Of a stretch of DNA of 33,283 nt, positions 26,801 through 33,283 are shown one piece after another (position 1 is the stretch's first letter; every line of letters starts with the position of its first letter). A program made the position numbers and the translations under genes. The notes below the pieces were generated by a model, which was not told the origin of the DNA, did no database searches, and was given only the letters and a program-made list of their open reading frames with translations. The stretch comes from Planctomycetota bacterium (GTDB lineage Bacteria > Planctomycetota > Planctomycetia > Isosphaerales > Isosphaeraceae): contig JAQGHR010000006.1 of the NCBI GenBank assembly GCA_028291545.1, positions 1 through 33,283 on the forward strand, written 5' to 3'.

Positions 26801-29800
26801 CCCGATCGGAACCGTCCAGTCGATCGTCAATCGCGCCGCCCGCCCCTCGCCCAGCATCGACGGCCCGACCAACTCGCGGTTCGACTACACTTACGACGTC
26901 AACGGCCGGGTGCGGACCCAGACGACCACCACCGGGACGACGACCTACGCCTACGACGACGCCGGCCGGCTGACCACGGCGGCCCTGCCGGGTGGCCGAA
27001 CGCTGACCTACGCCTACGACGTCGCCGGCAACCGCACGCTCGTCGGTGACGGCGGCACCTCGACGGTCTACGTCGCCAATGGCCTCAACCAGTACACCTC
27101 CGCCGGGGCGGGCACCTTCACATTCGATGCGGACGGCAACCTGACCGCCCGGAGCGGACCCGGCGGGACGACGACCTACGCCTACGACAGCCGTGGCCGG
27201 CTGACCGGTGTGACGACGCCGACCGACTCCTGGGCCTATCGCTACGACGCCCTCGGAAACCGTGTCGCCACGACGCACAACGGGCAGACGAACTCGTATC
27301 TGGTCGATCCGACAGGACTGGGCACCGTCCTCGGAGAGTACGATGGAGCCGGGAACCTCGTTGCGCACTACACGGACGGCCTCGGCTTGACGAGCCGGGT
27401 CGATGCGTCGGGGAACGCATCATATTATGACTACGACGCAGTGGGCTCTACGGCCGGGCTGACCGGTGCCGGGGGGGCCTACCTGGCTACGTACAGCTAC
27501 CTGCCGTTCGGCGAGCTCGGCGCCTCGACGGGCTCGCTGGCCAACCCGTTCCAGTACGTCGGCCAGTTCGGCGTGATGGGCGAGGGAAACGGGCTGGACT
27601 TCATGCGGGCCCGCTTCTATGCGCCGGCCGACGGGCGGTTCATCAGCCGCGACCCAATCGGCCTGCTCGGCGGCACGAACCCCTACGCCTACTCCAACAA
27701 CGACCCGACCAACCGCATCGACCCGACCGGCCTCCAGTTCTTCACCCCCGAGGAGGAGCGGATCATCGCGGAGCAGACGGCCCGGGCCCTGGCCGACTCG
27801 AAGAAATTAGCTGAGACCCTCGGGCAGAACGGCCAGCTGAACCGGGCTGCGAGGGAGAACGTCGGGATACTCACGACCATCGGAACGTTGGCAACCTCGG
27901 CCTCGGGGGCGGTGACGGCGTGGCTCGGATCGGTCTCGGTCACGGTCGGCTTCCCCGCGTTGGGGTTGGCCTCCCAGACGATCGGCGGCACCGGCTCGGC
28001 GCTCGCCGGCGCGGGCATCGTCGGGGGCGTGGTCGCCCTGGCGGTTATCGACGTCGTGATCTTGGGCGCGATCGCCTACGAGACCTATCTCCTCATCCCG
28101 GAGGTCATCTCCTATTATTGGCCGGTGGTGGTGACTTCCGACGATATCGCCGCCTCGGGATCGACCGAGGAGATCGGTCCGGAGGACCCCAACTTCCTCT
28201 CGGGCCCGGCCGGGTTCGGGCCGGAGAACTTCGTCCCCGTCGAGGTGAACTTCCCCTACCGGATCGACTTCGAGAACATCCCGACGGCCTCCGCCCCGGC
28301 CCTGGTCGTCCGCGTCGTGCAGACGCTGGACCCGAACCTCGACTGGAGCACCTTCGCGCTGACGTCCTTCGGCTTCGGCGAGTATCACGTGGACGTGCCC
28401 GCGGGGCGTCAACGTTATGCAACGCGAGTCGATGCGACGGCCACGCTGGGGTACTTCGTGGATGTGGCCGCCGACCTGAACCTGGCGACCGGCGTCGCAA
28501 CCTGGACCTTCACCACGATCGACCCAACCACGCTGGACGTGCCGCTGGGCGACCCGTTGGCCGGATTCCTGCCGCCGGACGACGACCTCAGGCGGGGCGA
28601 AGGCTGGGTCGCCTACACCATCCGGCCGAAGGCCACGGCGCCCACCGGCACGGTCATCGACGCCCTGGCGACGGTGATCTTCGATGCTGGCCTACCCGGC
28701 GAGAGCCACCTGGACACCCCGCCGTTCTTCAATACCCTCGACGCCGGCCCGCCCAGCAGCCGGGTTGAGGACCTGCCCGCCGTCAGCCCCGGCCCCTTCT
28801 TCGTCACGTGGTCGGGCAGCGACGAGGCCGGCGGTTCCGGCGTGGCGTCCTACGACGTCTACGTCTCCGCCGACGGCGGCCCGTTCGAGCTCTGGCAACG
28901 GAACACCTCGGCGACCGGGGCCAAGTACGACGGCTCGAACGGCCACACCTACGCCTTCTACAGCGTCGCCACCGACCACGTCGGGCACCGCGAACGCGCG
29001 GACGCCGTCGTCCTGGCCGAGACCCGCGTCGTCACCGTCACCGACACGACGTCCGCCGTCGGGTCGAGCCAGCCCTCCTCGACCTACGGCGATGCCTTGA
29101 CCTTCACGGCCACCGTCTCCGCCTCCGACCCCGCGTTCGGCATCCCCACAGGCACGATCCAATTCTCCATCGACGGCGATCCGTTCGGCCCGGCCGTGGT
29201 CCTGGTCAATGGGGCCGCGACCAGCGCCGCGATCGCGACGCTCGGTTCTGGCACTCACCTGATCACCGCCGCCTACTCCGGCGATCCGAGCCACGGCTCG
29301 AGCGCCGGGTCCGCTGGACAGGACGTGGCCAAGGCCGGCCTGACGGTCCGGGCCGACGACGCCGGCAAGCTCTACGGCGCCGCCAACCCGGCCTTCTCGG
29401 CGACGTTCACCGGCTTCGTCCCGGGCGAGGGCCCGGGTGAGCTGGGCGGGACGCTCGTGCTCTCGGCGGAGGCGACGGCGGCGAGCCACGTCGGCCTTTA
29501 CCCGATCAACGCGAGTGGGCTGACCTCCGGCAACTACGCGATCACGTTCGCCACCGGGACCCTGGCCGTGACGCCGGCCCCCCTGGTGATCGCGGCCGAC
29601 AACAGGTCGCGGCCCTATGGCCAGGCCAACCCCGTCCTGACGGCCGACTACATCGGCTTCGTCAATGGGGACGGACCGGCAAACCTGGCCACCCCGGCCA
29701 TTCTCTCCACCTCCGCGTGGGCCTCCAGCTCGGTGGGCGGCTACCCGATCGCCGTCTCGGGGGCGTCCTCGGCGGATTACGCCATCACGCAGGTCGATGG

Positions 29801-30620
29801 CACGCTGACCGTCGCGAAGGCGCATCTGAGGGTGACCGCGGAGGACAAATCCCGCGACCGGGGCCAAGCCAACCCGACGCTGACCTACGCCATCGCCGGC
29901 TTCGTCAACGGCGACGGCCCGTCGGTCGTCATCGGCTCCGCCTCGCTGGGCACCGCCGCCACCGCGGCCAGCCCGGCCGGCGCCTACGCGATCACTCCGA
30001 CCGTCGGCACGCTCCGGGCGGCGAACTACGACTTCGACGCCTTCATCCCCGGTATCCTGCTGGTTCGCCCGACGGTGATCGACATCCGGGTCCGGTGGGG
30101 CTCCCGCTCGGCCTCGGTCCTGCCGTCGGCCCTGGGGGGCCGGCTCGATTTGCCGTGGGACAACCTCACGGCCATCGACGTGATCTTCAGCGACGACGTC
30201 GCCGTGGACGCGGCGGCACTCGCCCTGAAGGGCACCGTCGGGCGGACGTACGGCTTCAGCGGATTCCGGTACGACCCGGTCACCCGCGACGCGACCTGGA
30301 CCCTGCCGACGGCGCTCGGGGTCGACCGGCTGATGCTGAGCCTCGACGGCGACGACGCGGCGAGCGACGGCCACAACGGGGTCCGCGTCGGGCGGGCGTA
30401 CCTGGGCGCATACGGCCTCGGCCTGGCAGTGCTGCCGGGCGACTTCAACGGCGACGGGGCCGTGGACAGCTCCGATCTGGTCGGCGTCCGCAACCAGATG
30501 CAGGGCACTGGCGACCCGGCGATGGCGATCTGGGCCGACATGGACGGCAACGGGATCGTGGACATCAACGACTACAACGCGGTCCGCAAGAAGGTCGGGA
30601 CGCGGCTACCACGCCCCTGA
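20868..30620 (+). CDS. Giant LEPR-XLL / RHS / MBG / dockerin surface protein, about 3250 aa
   Basis: ATG 20868 is chosen because GGAG lies 6 nt upstream; ATG 20787 is an alternative. Approximate modules: LEPR-XLL-type motif (PEGLERRVLLS, 26-37); autotransporter-like beta-repeats (50-975) with a 235-residue internal duplication; CARDB (980-1100); PPC-like (1110-1205); IPT/TIG (1207-1297); RHS N-terminal domain (LGGAVDLSVSEPGPSLTFAR, about 1475); some 19 YD repeats (1580-2230); RHS core (FMRARFYAPADGRFISRDPI, about 2245-2290); a Gly-rich hydrophobic stretch (2333-2413); DUF7619-like (2455-2615); Fn3-like (WSGSDEAGGSGVASYDVY); Big_3 (2725-2817); three MBG domains (2818-3065); and a type I dockerin (GDFNGDGAVDSSD and ADMDGNGIVDIND, 3188-3250). 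The frame is unbroken. The likely role is a secreted surface shell-and-adhesin protein held by its dockerin. RHS shells usually enclose a C-terminal toxin, but none is recognisable here. Confidence 0.92.
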   Translation: MPLKSWRRGVFSGTRRQRRGIDPPRPEGLERRVLLSTVTWIGGSGSWGAAANWQDDLLAHRLPGPADEVVIDQAGASVAHVAGSDTIASLTGNNPLTLSGGSLTIGGSLRMSNGNRLTLAGGRLAGARVAEGTTIVGTGSGGTLDGVTLDGTFDMSDPGVRSVTVVNGLTVNGSLLVGKASSSGGDFGTVYLSGSQTIGGTGQVVFGANPRNVLQPSVQDATLTFGSGLRIRGGSGIVDPAGYRATFVNQGTVQADVAGGQISVNLGNAGRNEGTIKALNGAVLTVTGTGWTNAGTLAETFSALVLGGTYTTVGLGHIVRVGGLVNLEGTLNNTGATLALDDTSGSWNLTRTTILGGTIATTGSARLYSAYPAGATLDGVTIAAGATVVTAADGFGPLSVRNGLRLDGTIVVGDPVAGAHYGFVTFLGSQTIDGSGQILMGTRGVDTLTTDDGGTTTLGPALTVRGKVGNLVANGATSRFVVRGTVLADVPGGQISVDLGNGGRIEGTGTVKALNGATLNLTGTGWTNAGTLAETSSTLNLGGTFTTTGLGFVDALGGAVRFTGTLTNNVPLVLDGAGAGQYFLAGGTIKGGRILTPNGGSLVAFGVANTLDGVTLAGTIVLGNTVGASMAMVHGLTLDGGTIRKFGTGTLNVSGSQTLGGTGTVDFADNVAGGGLVVPVASDTLTIDIGVSIGGFGGRVGSIGAIHNLGTIAADLSGEIVVYGLTNIVGGTLTGGIYRASDGGILRLRGTSIVTLAADLTLDGAGSRIYGDVLNISALTNLAAVSAGGRLTLRGGALLATAALSNAGAVVVDGTGALRPTSYTQTSGSTTLSGDGGLGPAAPAAPISVLIQGGTVLGNGRLDANVTNAGTVAPGMPLGRLFIRGTYTQTATGVLDLEVGGSTLGLDFDRLDVTSTAALGGTLRVSLVNGFGPHKGQIFDVVAAAAVSGEFATRILPQNAGQPVFLTLADATMYHLVSQTSAPDLAVQSITAPALGGPGQSATITYIVTNHGTVPATGSWTDSVYLSTDMTLSADDLLLGRVVHSGDLTYGRTYQGTLTAPLPGVSDGTYRVLVVADSRLEVSDEDRGNNVAVAAAALPVRAPTLAVGSVVTGTLASGQDVYYRVNVAPGSSVQLSADFGVASEAELLIRYGASPSLSDYDLSADGPTGLHAVIPLPAGIGGPYYVRLHGLAGAGAGRPFTLHAESSPFEVTAIDSTSGGNQGSQTVRVTGSGFTASTTATLRGSTSERGASLIAFVDTNHLVATFDLNGLTPGSYMVELTEGLQNAAAAIPFLVIGGPSAPFLSTLVIVQSQSRVGLPIVANFRITNYGDNDAQLPTYLFAASRSAPESAYFPSVLLPGHSFVEFGSIFVPSPSGNHFIHEYKLGTIPNSAQIDWSLVRESSRPPTIPAGVWAVIWANFSAAVKLTAGELDATLQADSAYFARLGTPVTDTATLLNFELQKASAIGPVPTLGGAVDLSVSEPGPSLTFARTFVQSIAGRNAPGSLGLGWVSNWDIAATSDPVKGNIFLQQGPLTRLFLRQRDGSYRGTGSDHAALVFVGDHLTLRELDGTLTTFLPNGRLKSVEDPNGNRITASYTGTQMTSLKHSNGDRMTLAYDTSDRLIRVTDPFGRSVAYNYDASGQHLLDAATSRGLYAYGYVTGQGAARQNALASIAFPDGNQLAMSYDVQGRLTRMDDGSNPLTFAPLTTGGYTVTDGAGATSTILLGVSGQPVSLRDPSGNIRTIRYTSEGKPDLVTAPDGASSAIRYDAAGNPVGVLDTLGNATRSTYDPQFNRLSSFQDALGSTTSFAYDARGNPAAISYADGRGPTYQVDAQGQFTEAGNARGQAAHYVYNGRGQIIEADYVDGVTTFTYDAHGNLHTAADAGGTTTLTYDAADRLTGVSYPEGTSLGYTYDAGGRKTRTVDQSGFATNYAYDAAGRLARITDGSGALVAAYLYDAAGRLAEKDLGNGTYTTYSYFPIGTVQSIVNRAARPSPSIDGPTNSRFDYTYDVNGRVRTQTTTTGTTTYAYDDAGRLTTAALPGGRTLTYAYDVAGNRTLVGDGGTSTVYVANGLNQYTSAGAGTFTFDADGNLTARSGPGGTTTYAYDSRGRLTGVTTPTDSWAYRYDALGNRVATTHNGQTNSYLVDPTGLGTVLGEYDGAGNLVAHYTDGLGLTSRVDASGNASYYDYDAVGSTAGLTGAGGAYLATYSYLPFGELGASTGSLANPFQYVGQFGVMGEGNGLDFMRARFYAPADGRFISRDPIGLLGGTNPYAYSNNDPTNRIDPTGLQFFTPEEERIIAEQTARALADSKKLAETLGQNGQLNRAARENVGILTTIGTLATSASGAVTAWLGSVSVTVGFPALGLASQTIGGTGSALAGAGIVGGVVALAVIDVVILGAIAYETYLLIPEVISYYWPVVVTSDDIAASGSTEEIGPEDPNFLSGPAGFGPENFVPVEVNFPYRIDFENIPTASAPALVVRVVQTLDPNLDWSTFALTSFGFGEYHVDVPAGRQRYATRVDATATLGYFVDVAADLNLATGVATWTFTTIDPTTLDVPLGDPLAGFLPPDDDLRRGEGWVAYTIRPKATAPTGTVIDALATVIFDAGLPGESHLDTPPFFNTLDAGPPSSRVEDLPAVSPGPFFVTWSGSDEAGGSGVASYDVYVSADGGPFELWQRNTSATGAKYDGSNGHTYAFYSVATDHVGHRERADAVVLAETRVVTVTDTTSAVGSSQPSSTYGDALTFTATVSASDPAFGIPTGTIQFSIDGDPFGPAVVLVNGAATSAAIATLGSGTHLITAAYSGDPSHGSSAGSAGQDVAKAGLTVRADDAGKLYGAANPAFSATFTGFVPGEGPGELGGTLVLSAEATAASHVGLYPINASGLTSGNYAITFATGTLAVTPAPLVIAADNRSRPYGQANPVLTADYIGFVNGDGPANLATPAILSTSAWASSSVGGYPIAVSGASSADYAITQVDGTLTVAKAHLRVTAEDKSRDRGQANPTLTYAIAGFVNGDGPSVVIGSASLGTAATAASPAGAYAITPTVGTLRAANYDFDAFIPGILLVRPTVIDIRVRWGSRSASVLPSALGGRLDLPWDNLTAIDVIFSDDVAVDAAALALKGTVGRTYGFSGFRYDPVTRDATWTLPTALGVDRLMLSLDGDDAASDGHNGVRVGRAYLGAYGLGLAVLPGDFNGDGAVDSSDLVGVRNQMQGTGDPAMAIWADMDGNGIVDINDYNAVRKKVGTRLPRP
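21726..22472 (+). repeat. 42-bp direct repeat marking a 235-residue internal duplication
   Basis: A 42-bp segment at 21726-21767 is repeated identically at 22431-22472, 705 bp apart (235 codons). It encodes TGTGWTNAGTLAET in both copies. Surrounding residues also repeat with changes: ADVAGGQISVNLGNAG and ADVPGGQISVDLGNGG, GSQTIGGTGQ and GSQTIDGSGQ. This shows tandem growth of the beta-repeat region. Confidence 0.8.
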
Positions 30621-30640
30621 TCGCCGGCCGCTTGGTCGGT

Positions 30641-30664
30641 GGGAGCGGGGGCCGCCCCCCTCCC
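30641..30664 (+). terminator. GC-rich hairpin after the giant gene
   Basis: GGGAGCGGGGG (30641-30651) pairs with CCCCCCTCCC (30655-30664), with one C/C mismatch and a CCG loop, 20 bp after the stop codon. It lacks a T-run, so it may attenuate or protect the mRNA rather than terminate fully before the PEP-CTERM gene. Confidence 0.35.
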
Positions 30665-30740
30665 GCGGACGACCTGCCTACCAGGGGGTCGCCTTCGAGG
30701 TCGCACCACTGCCCTGAGACCACCGAGAAACGAGACATCG

Positions 30741-31409
30741 ATGATACTGCGACGAAGGAAGCGGCCCTCGACCCCGGCGCCCCGACTCGGGGCGCCCCTG
30801 CTGATCGGCCTGGCGATCCTGGCCCTCTGGTCCGGCCCGACCCGGGCGGACTTCAGCATCGCCATCGACAACATCCAGGGCCCGGTCAACGGCGTGGGCT
30901 CCTTCGAGGTCCTCCTGACCAACCCCGCCGGCGCGGCGCAGGCCCAGGACGCCGCGGGCATTTCGATCCAGCTGTCGGCCGGCTCCGGCCTGCATTTCAC
31001 CGGGGTCAGCACGGCGACGGCCGCCGTCCCTTACATCTTCGAGGGCACCGGCGGGGCGACGATCGACCCGGGCTTCCAGTTCTCCTTCGACGCCTTCCCG
31101 GACACGCAGTTCACGGCTTCCGACTCGGAGTTCACCTTCGCGGGGATCACCGTGAACGCGGGGGACGTGTTCGGTCTGGCATTGGTGACGTATTCGGTCG
31201 ACGCCGGGGCCTCCGGGGACATCCCCATCGAGTTCCAGGCGGGGACGTCGCTGTCGGACCCGGGCGGGGCCCCGATCGGCTTCACCGCCACGGGCGGGGT
31301 CGTGCAGGTCCGGAGCGTCCCGGAGCCTTCAACCCTGCTCTTGACGGGCCTCGGGCTGGGGGCCGTGGGTTGGGCCCGGATGCGGAGCGCCCGAACACGA
31401 TCGAGATAG
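30741..31409 (+). CDS. PEP-CTERM sorting-domain protein with cohesin-like body
   Basis: 222 aa from ATG 30741. Signal peptide: MILRRRKRPS... with hydrophobic core LGAPLLIGLAILALW and likely cleavage after TRA (residue 36). The body is beta-rich: SIAIDNIQGPVNGVGSFEVL, AAGISIQLSAGSGLHFTGVS, FGLALVTYSVDAGASGDIPI. Its alternation of strand motifs resembles cohesin-type modules, but this is fold-level guesswork. Residues 193-222 are a classic PEP-CTERM tail: VPEPST, a hydrophobic helix LLLTGLGLGAVGWA, then an Arg-rich end. That tail directs the protein to an exosortase-type sorting system at the membrane. The gene lies 120 bp after the dockerin-ended giant gene on the same strand, so the two may be co-expressed. 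Function beyond surface location is unknown. Confidence 0.85.
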   Translation: MILRRRKRPSTPAPRLGAPLLIGLAILALWSGPTRADFSIAIDNIQGPVNGVGSFEVLLTNPAGAAQAQDAAGISIQLSAGSGLHFTGVSTATAAVPYIFEGTGGATIDPGFQFSFDAFPDTQFTASDSEFTFAGITVNAGDVFGLALVTYSVDAGASGDIPIEFQAGTSLSDPGGAPIGFTATGGVVQVRSVPEPSTLLLTGLGLGAVGWARMRSARTRSR

Positions 31410-31475
31410 GGGACGACCTCAGATGCGATTGAGCCCGATTCCTGGTCCATCGCATTTGAGACCGGCGATGGACTA

Positions 31476-32707
31476 ATCGGCCTCATTCACACGCCCGGTG
31501 AGTCTGTCCGGTTGGTCCTCGCTTCGCTATCCTCCAGGGAGCTACCGGCTTTGCTCCTCGCGGGGACGTGCCATGATTCGCATCCGCCTCAGCGACCAGG
31601 ACGCCCATCGGCTTGAGGACGAGTACCGGCGGGCCAAGGACACGGCCTACCGGGACCGCCTCCAGGTCGTCCGCCTGGCCTCCCGAGACCGGCCCCACCG
31701 GGAGGTCGCCGCCGACCTCGGCATCGCCCCACGTACCGTCCGGCGGTGGCTCAACCGCTACCTCGAACTCGGCCTCGCCGGTCTGCGGCCTCGTCAGGCC
31801 AAAGGGGCCGAGGCCAAGGTCACGCCCGAGATGGCCGAGGTGGTCCGCCGCTGGGTCATCGAGGGCCCGGCCAAGCAGGGCCTGGACCGGGCCGGCTGGA
31901 CCCACGCCGAGCTGGCCGAGCACCTCTACCGCACCCACGGCGTCCGGGCCAGCCGCTCGGCGATGCAGCGGTCCTGCCAGGAGGCGGGCATCCGGGTCTA
32001 CCGCCCGACCTATCGCTTCCTCCGGGGCGACCCGGACAAGCAGGCCGCGGCCCGGGAGGAGCTGGACGAGTTGAAAAGGGGGCCGAGGCCGGCGAGCTGG
32101 TGTCGCTGAGCCAGGACGAGGCCCGGTTCCCGATGGTCCCGACCCTCGGCCCGACGCTCGGGGTCAAGGGGCACCGGCCGGTCGTCGGCACCCGGGACTG
32201 CAAGGACCTGTTGTATGTGCTGGCGGTGATCAACGCCGTCACCGGCGTGCTGCACGCCAACACGCCGGAGAGCCCGGCGAGGGCGAAGGCGAAGACCGGC
32301 AAGAGCAAGACCCGGCGGATGCAGGAGGCGTTCGCCTCGCACCTGCGGCACGTCGCCCGACTGTACCCGGCGGGGGAGCACAAGCGGGTGGTGGTGATCA
32401 TCGACAACGCCCCGTGGCATCGGGGCCGGCCGATCGACGAGGCCCTGGCCGAGAATTTGCACCTGGAGTTCTACCGACTGCCCAGCTACAGCCCGCAGCT
32501 CAACGTGATCGAGCGGTTCTGGAAGCGGCTCCGCCGGCGTGCCACGCACAACCGCCTCTTCGACAGCCTGGCGGACCTGAAGCGGTCGCTCCGGGCCAGC
32601 CTGTGCTACGACAAGACGATGCGGGGGCGGGTGCGGAGTCTGATCGCCGGCCGCTACACCTCCCCCGCAAAACGGACAGCATCACCGGGCGTGTGAATGA
32701 GAAAATC
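31476..32707 (+). mobile_element. IS630-family insertion sequence
   Basis: Inverted repeats with a perfect 20-bp core: left 31482-31501 starts CTCATTCACACG, and the right complement 32682-32701 starts the same way. Similarity continues inwards with few mismatches to about 33 bp. IS630 elements duplicate a TA target; TA dinucleotides occur at equal distance outside both repeats (31474-31475 and 32708-32709), giving an element of about 1232 bp. The outermost six bases do not match, so the exact ends are less certain than the repeat core. The transposase stop codon lies inside the right repeat. Confidence 0.85.
31573..32696 (+). CDS. IS630-family transposase, two frames with possible -1 frameshift
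   Basis: Frame 1 runs from ATG 31573 (MIRIRLSDQDAHRLEDEYRR) to TGA 32109 and contains the DNA-binding helix-turn-helix (REVAADLGIAPRTVRRWLNR). The catalytic half is in the -1 frame, joined at the run AAAAGGGGG (32074-32082) as ELKKGAEAGELVSLSQDEAR, ending at TGA 32696. Together they make about 374 aa. DDE residues: SQDEARFPM, VVIIDNAPWHRG and YSPQLNVIERFWKRLRRR. The protein moves its element by cut-and-paste into TA. Several IS630 elements are known to use -1 frameshifting, so the split may be functional; a one-base error is the alternative. Confidence 0.85.
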
Positions 32708-32800
32708 TACCTACTCGAATGACGCTTACCCGCATGGACTTCGCTATGGCGTTCCGCGGCCTAGCCACCAAGCTCAGCAACCCTGAAACCAGGTAGGCCC

Positions 32801-33088
32801 TCACTCCGACACCGGAGGATCGGGAGCGACCGGTAGCCAGGGGTAGAGGGCGGTTCGCTCGTATTTCTTGGCCATGTCGAAATGCCAGGCCGCTCGTGGA
32901 TGCAGAGGGGCGTTCGGCTCGGAACCATGCCATTCGTCAATCGCCTGAGTGAGATACCGAGTCATGTGGTGATCCGCGAGGCGTCTGAATCGCCGAGGTC
33001 GCTCGAATCGCCACCAAAGGAGAGCCCCCGCCACCATCACGGCAACCATCAGCCATCGCAGGGTGAATCGGGGGCGGGGAAAACACAT
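32801..33088 (-). CDS. Small single-pass membrane protein, 95 aa
   Basis: ATG 33088 is preferred, with GGAG 10 nt upstream; an upstream in-frame start would add 14 residues. The N-terminus MCFPRPRFTLRW is followed by one membrane helix (LMVAVMVAGALLWW, residues 13-26) and an Arg-rich stop-transfer (RFERPRRFRRL). The soluble tail of about 65 residues contains HPRAAWHFDMAKKYERTALY. Short proteins beginning 'RF(T/S)LR.L(L/M)V.V' with one helix are common in planctomycetes, but their function is unknown. The downstream stretch to the IS630 element and the final 195 bp of the window show no other gene. Confidence 0.6.
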   Translation of the reverse strand: MCFPRPRFTLRWLMVAVMVAGALLWWRFERPRRFRRLADHHMTRYLTQAIDEWHGSEPNAPLHPRAAWHFDMAKKYERTALYPWLPVAPDPPVSE

Positions 33089-33283
33089 CGGGATATCACT
33101 CCGGCTTCGGAGGGTCGGTTGCAACTGCAAGGGATAGCGGGCCTTCGATCATTAACCCTGAACCAAGCGTAATGAGTCGGTGCCCTGGAACATCACCCCT
33201 GTAATTTCGGGCTTTCGTGCAAGGGATTCCCGAGTGGGCTGTCGATTTCAAGTGAGCGCAACTCCGAATTCCATCGCTTCGGT

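Noticed and set aside
26460..27260. Many short direct repeats (such as TACGACGCC) suggesting a CRISPR-like or satellite array
   Set aside because: They are codons of the YD repeat motif, irregularly spaced and in frame with an RHS protein.
25731..27368. Minus-strand open frame opposite the RHS repeats
   Set aside because: It shows only a Gly/Arg/Val pattern produced by reading the repeated YD codons in reverse; no recognisable fold or start signal.
28692..30374. Minus-strand open frame of 560 codons opposite the MBG region
   Set aside because: It is antisense to well-defined MBG and Big_3 domains and has low-complexity Arg/Gly/Asp composition.
29717..31432. Plus-strand frame spanning the end of the giant gene and the PEP-CTERM gene
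   Set aside because: It overlaps two convincing genes in another frame and is Arg/Gly-rich without motifs.

Overview
The window looks like an accessory region of a high-GC planctomycete chromosome, most likely from the Isosphaeraceae or a relative. The family-level markers are two giant surface proteins with the planctomycete N-terminal LEPR-XLL-type motif (LEALELRTLL and LERRVLLS), planctomycete Ser/Thr kinases paired with ECF sigma factors, a PEP-CTERM protein, a dockerin-ended giant protein, and an ISAzo13-type ('Rhodopirellula') transposase. No database search was possible, so family names rest on motif recognition.

Layout. 1-1937: the tail of an IS66 transposase, a small uncharacterised helical protein, and a low-GC, frameshifted nucleotidyltransferase-like gene. 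1779-9678 (minus): one giant adhesin-like gene now split into three reading-frame pieces by a GC-tract frameshift (about 7215-7223) and an in-frame TAG (6288-6290). 9776-13746: a recombination island with two related tyrosine recombinases pointing outwards and a YhcG-type PDDEXK nuclease gene between them. The second recombinase carries an in-frame TAG and has a dif-like inverted repeat just upstream. 13870-18515 (minus): a planctomycete Ser/Thr kinase gene with TPR-like repeats, broken by several indels and by a complete ISAzo13-type insertion (15072-16392, TTA target duplication). 18729-19337: an ECF sigma factor divergent from that kinase. 19440-20627 (minus): a second ECF sigma factor whose stop overlaps the GTG start of a second, heavily decayed kinase. 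20868-30620: an intact gene of about 3250 codons, with beta-repeat, CARDB, PPC, IPT, RHS/YD, DUF7619-like, Big_3, MBG and dockerin modules. 30741-31409: a PEP-CTERM protein with a cohesin-like body. 31476-32707: an IS630-family element. 32801-33088 (minus): a small single-pass membrane protein.

How the genes fit together. The two giant proteins share flanking modules (LEPR-XLL, CARDB, PPC and IPT at the front; DUF7619-like, Fn3-like, Big_3 and MBG at the back) but carry different centres: an RHS shell in one, a muramidase/transglycosylase-like domain plus calcium-binding repeats in the other. This suggests a surface-display chassis with exchangeable cargo. The dockerin of the intact giant lies about 120 bp upstream of the gene for a PEP-CTERM protein that could be its cohesin-like anchor. 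The ECF sigma/kinase modules are of the kind planctomycetes use for signalling, but both kinases here are broken.

Caveat. Six reading frames are interrupted by small indels or single-base nonsense changes, several of them in homopolymer or GC-dinucleotide tracts. Genuine decay, sequencing error and, for the two transposases, programmed -1 frameshifting all remain possible.
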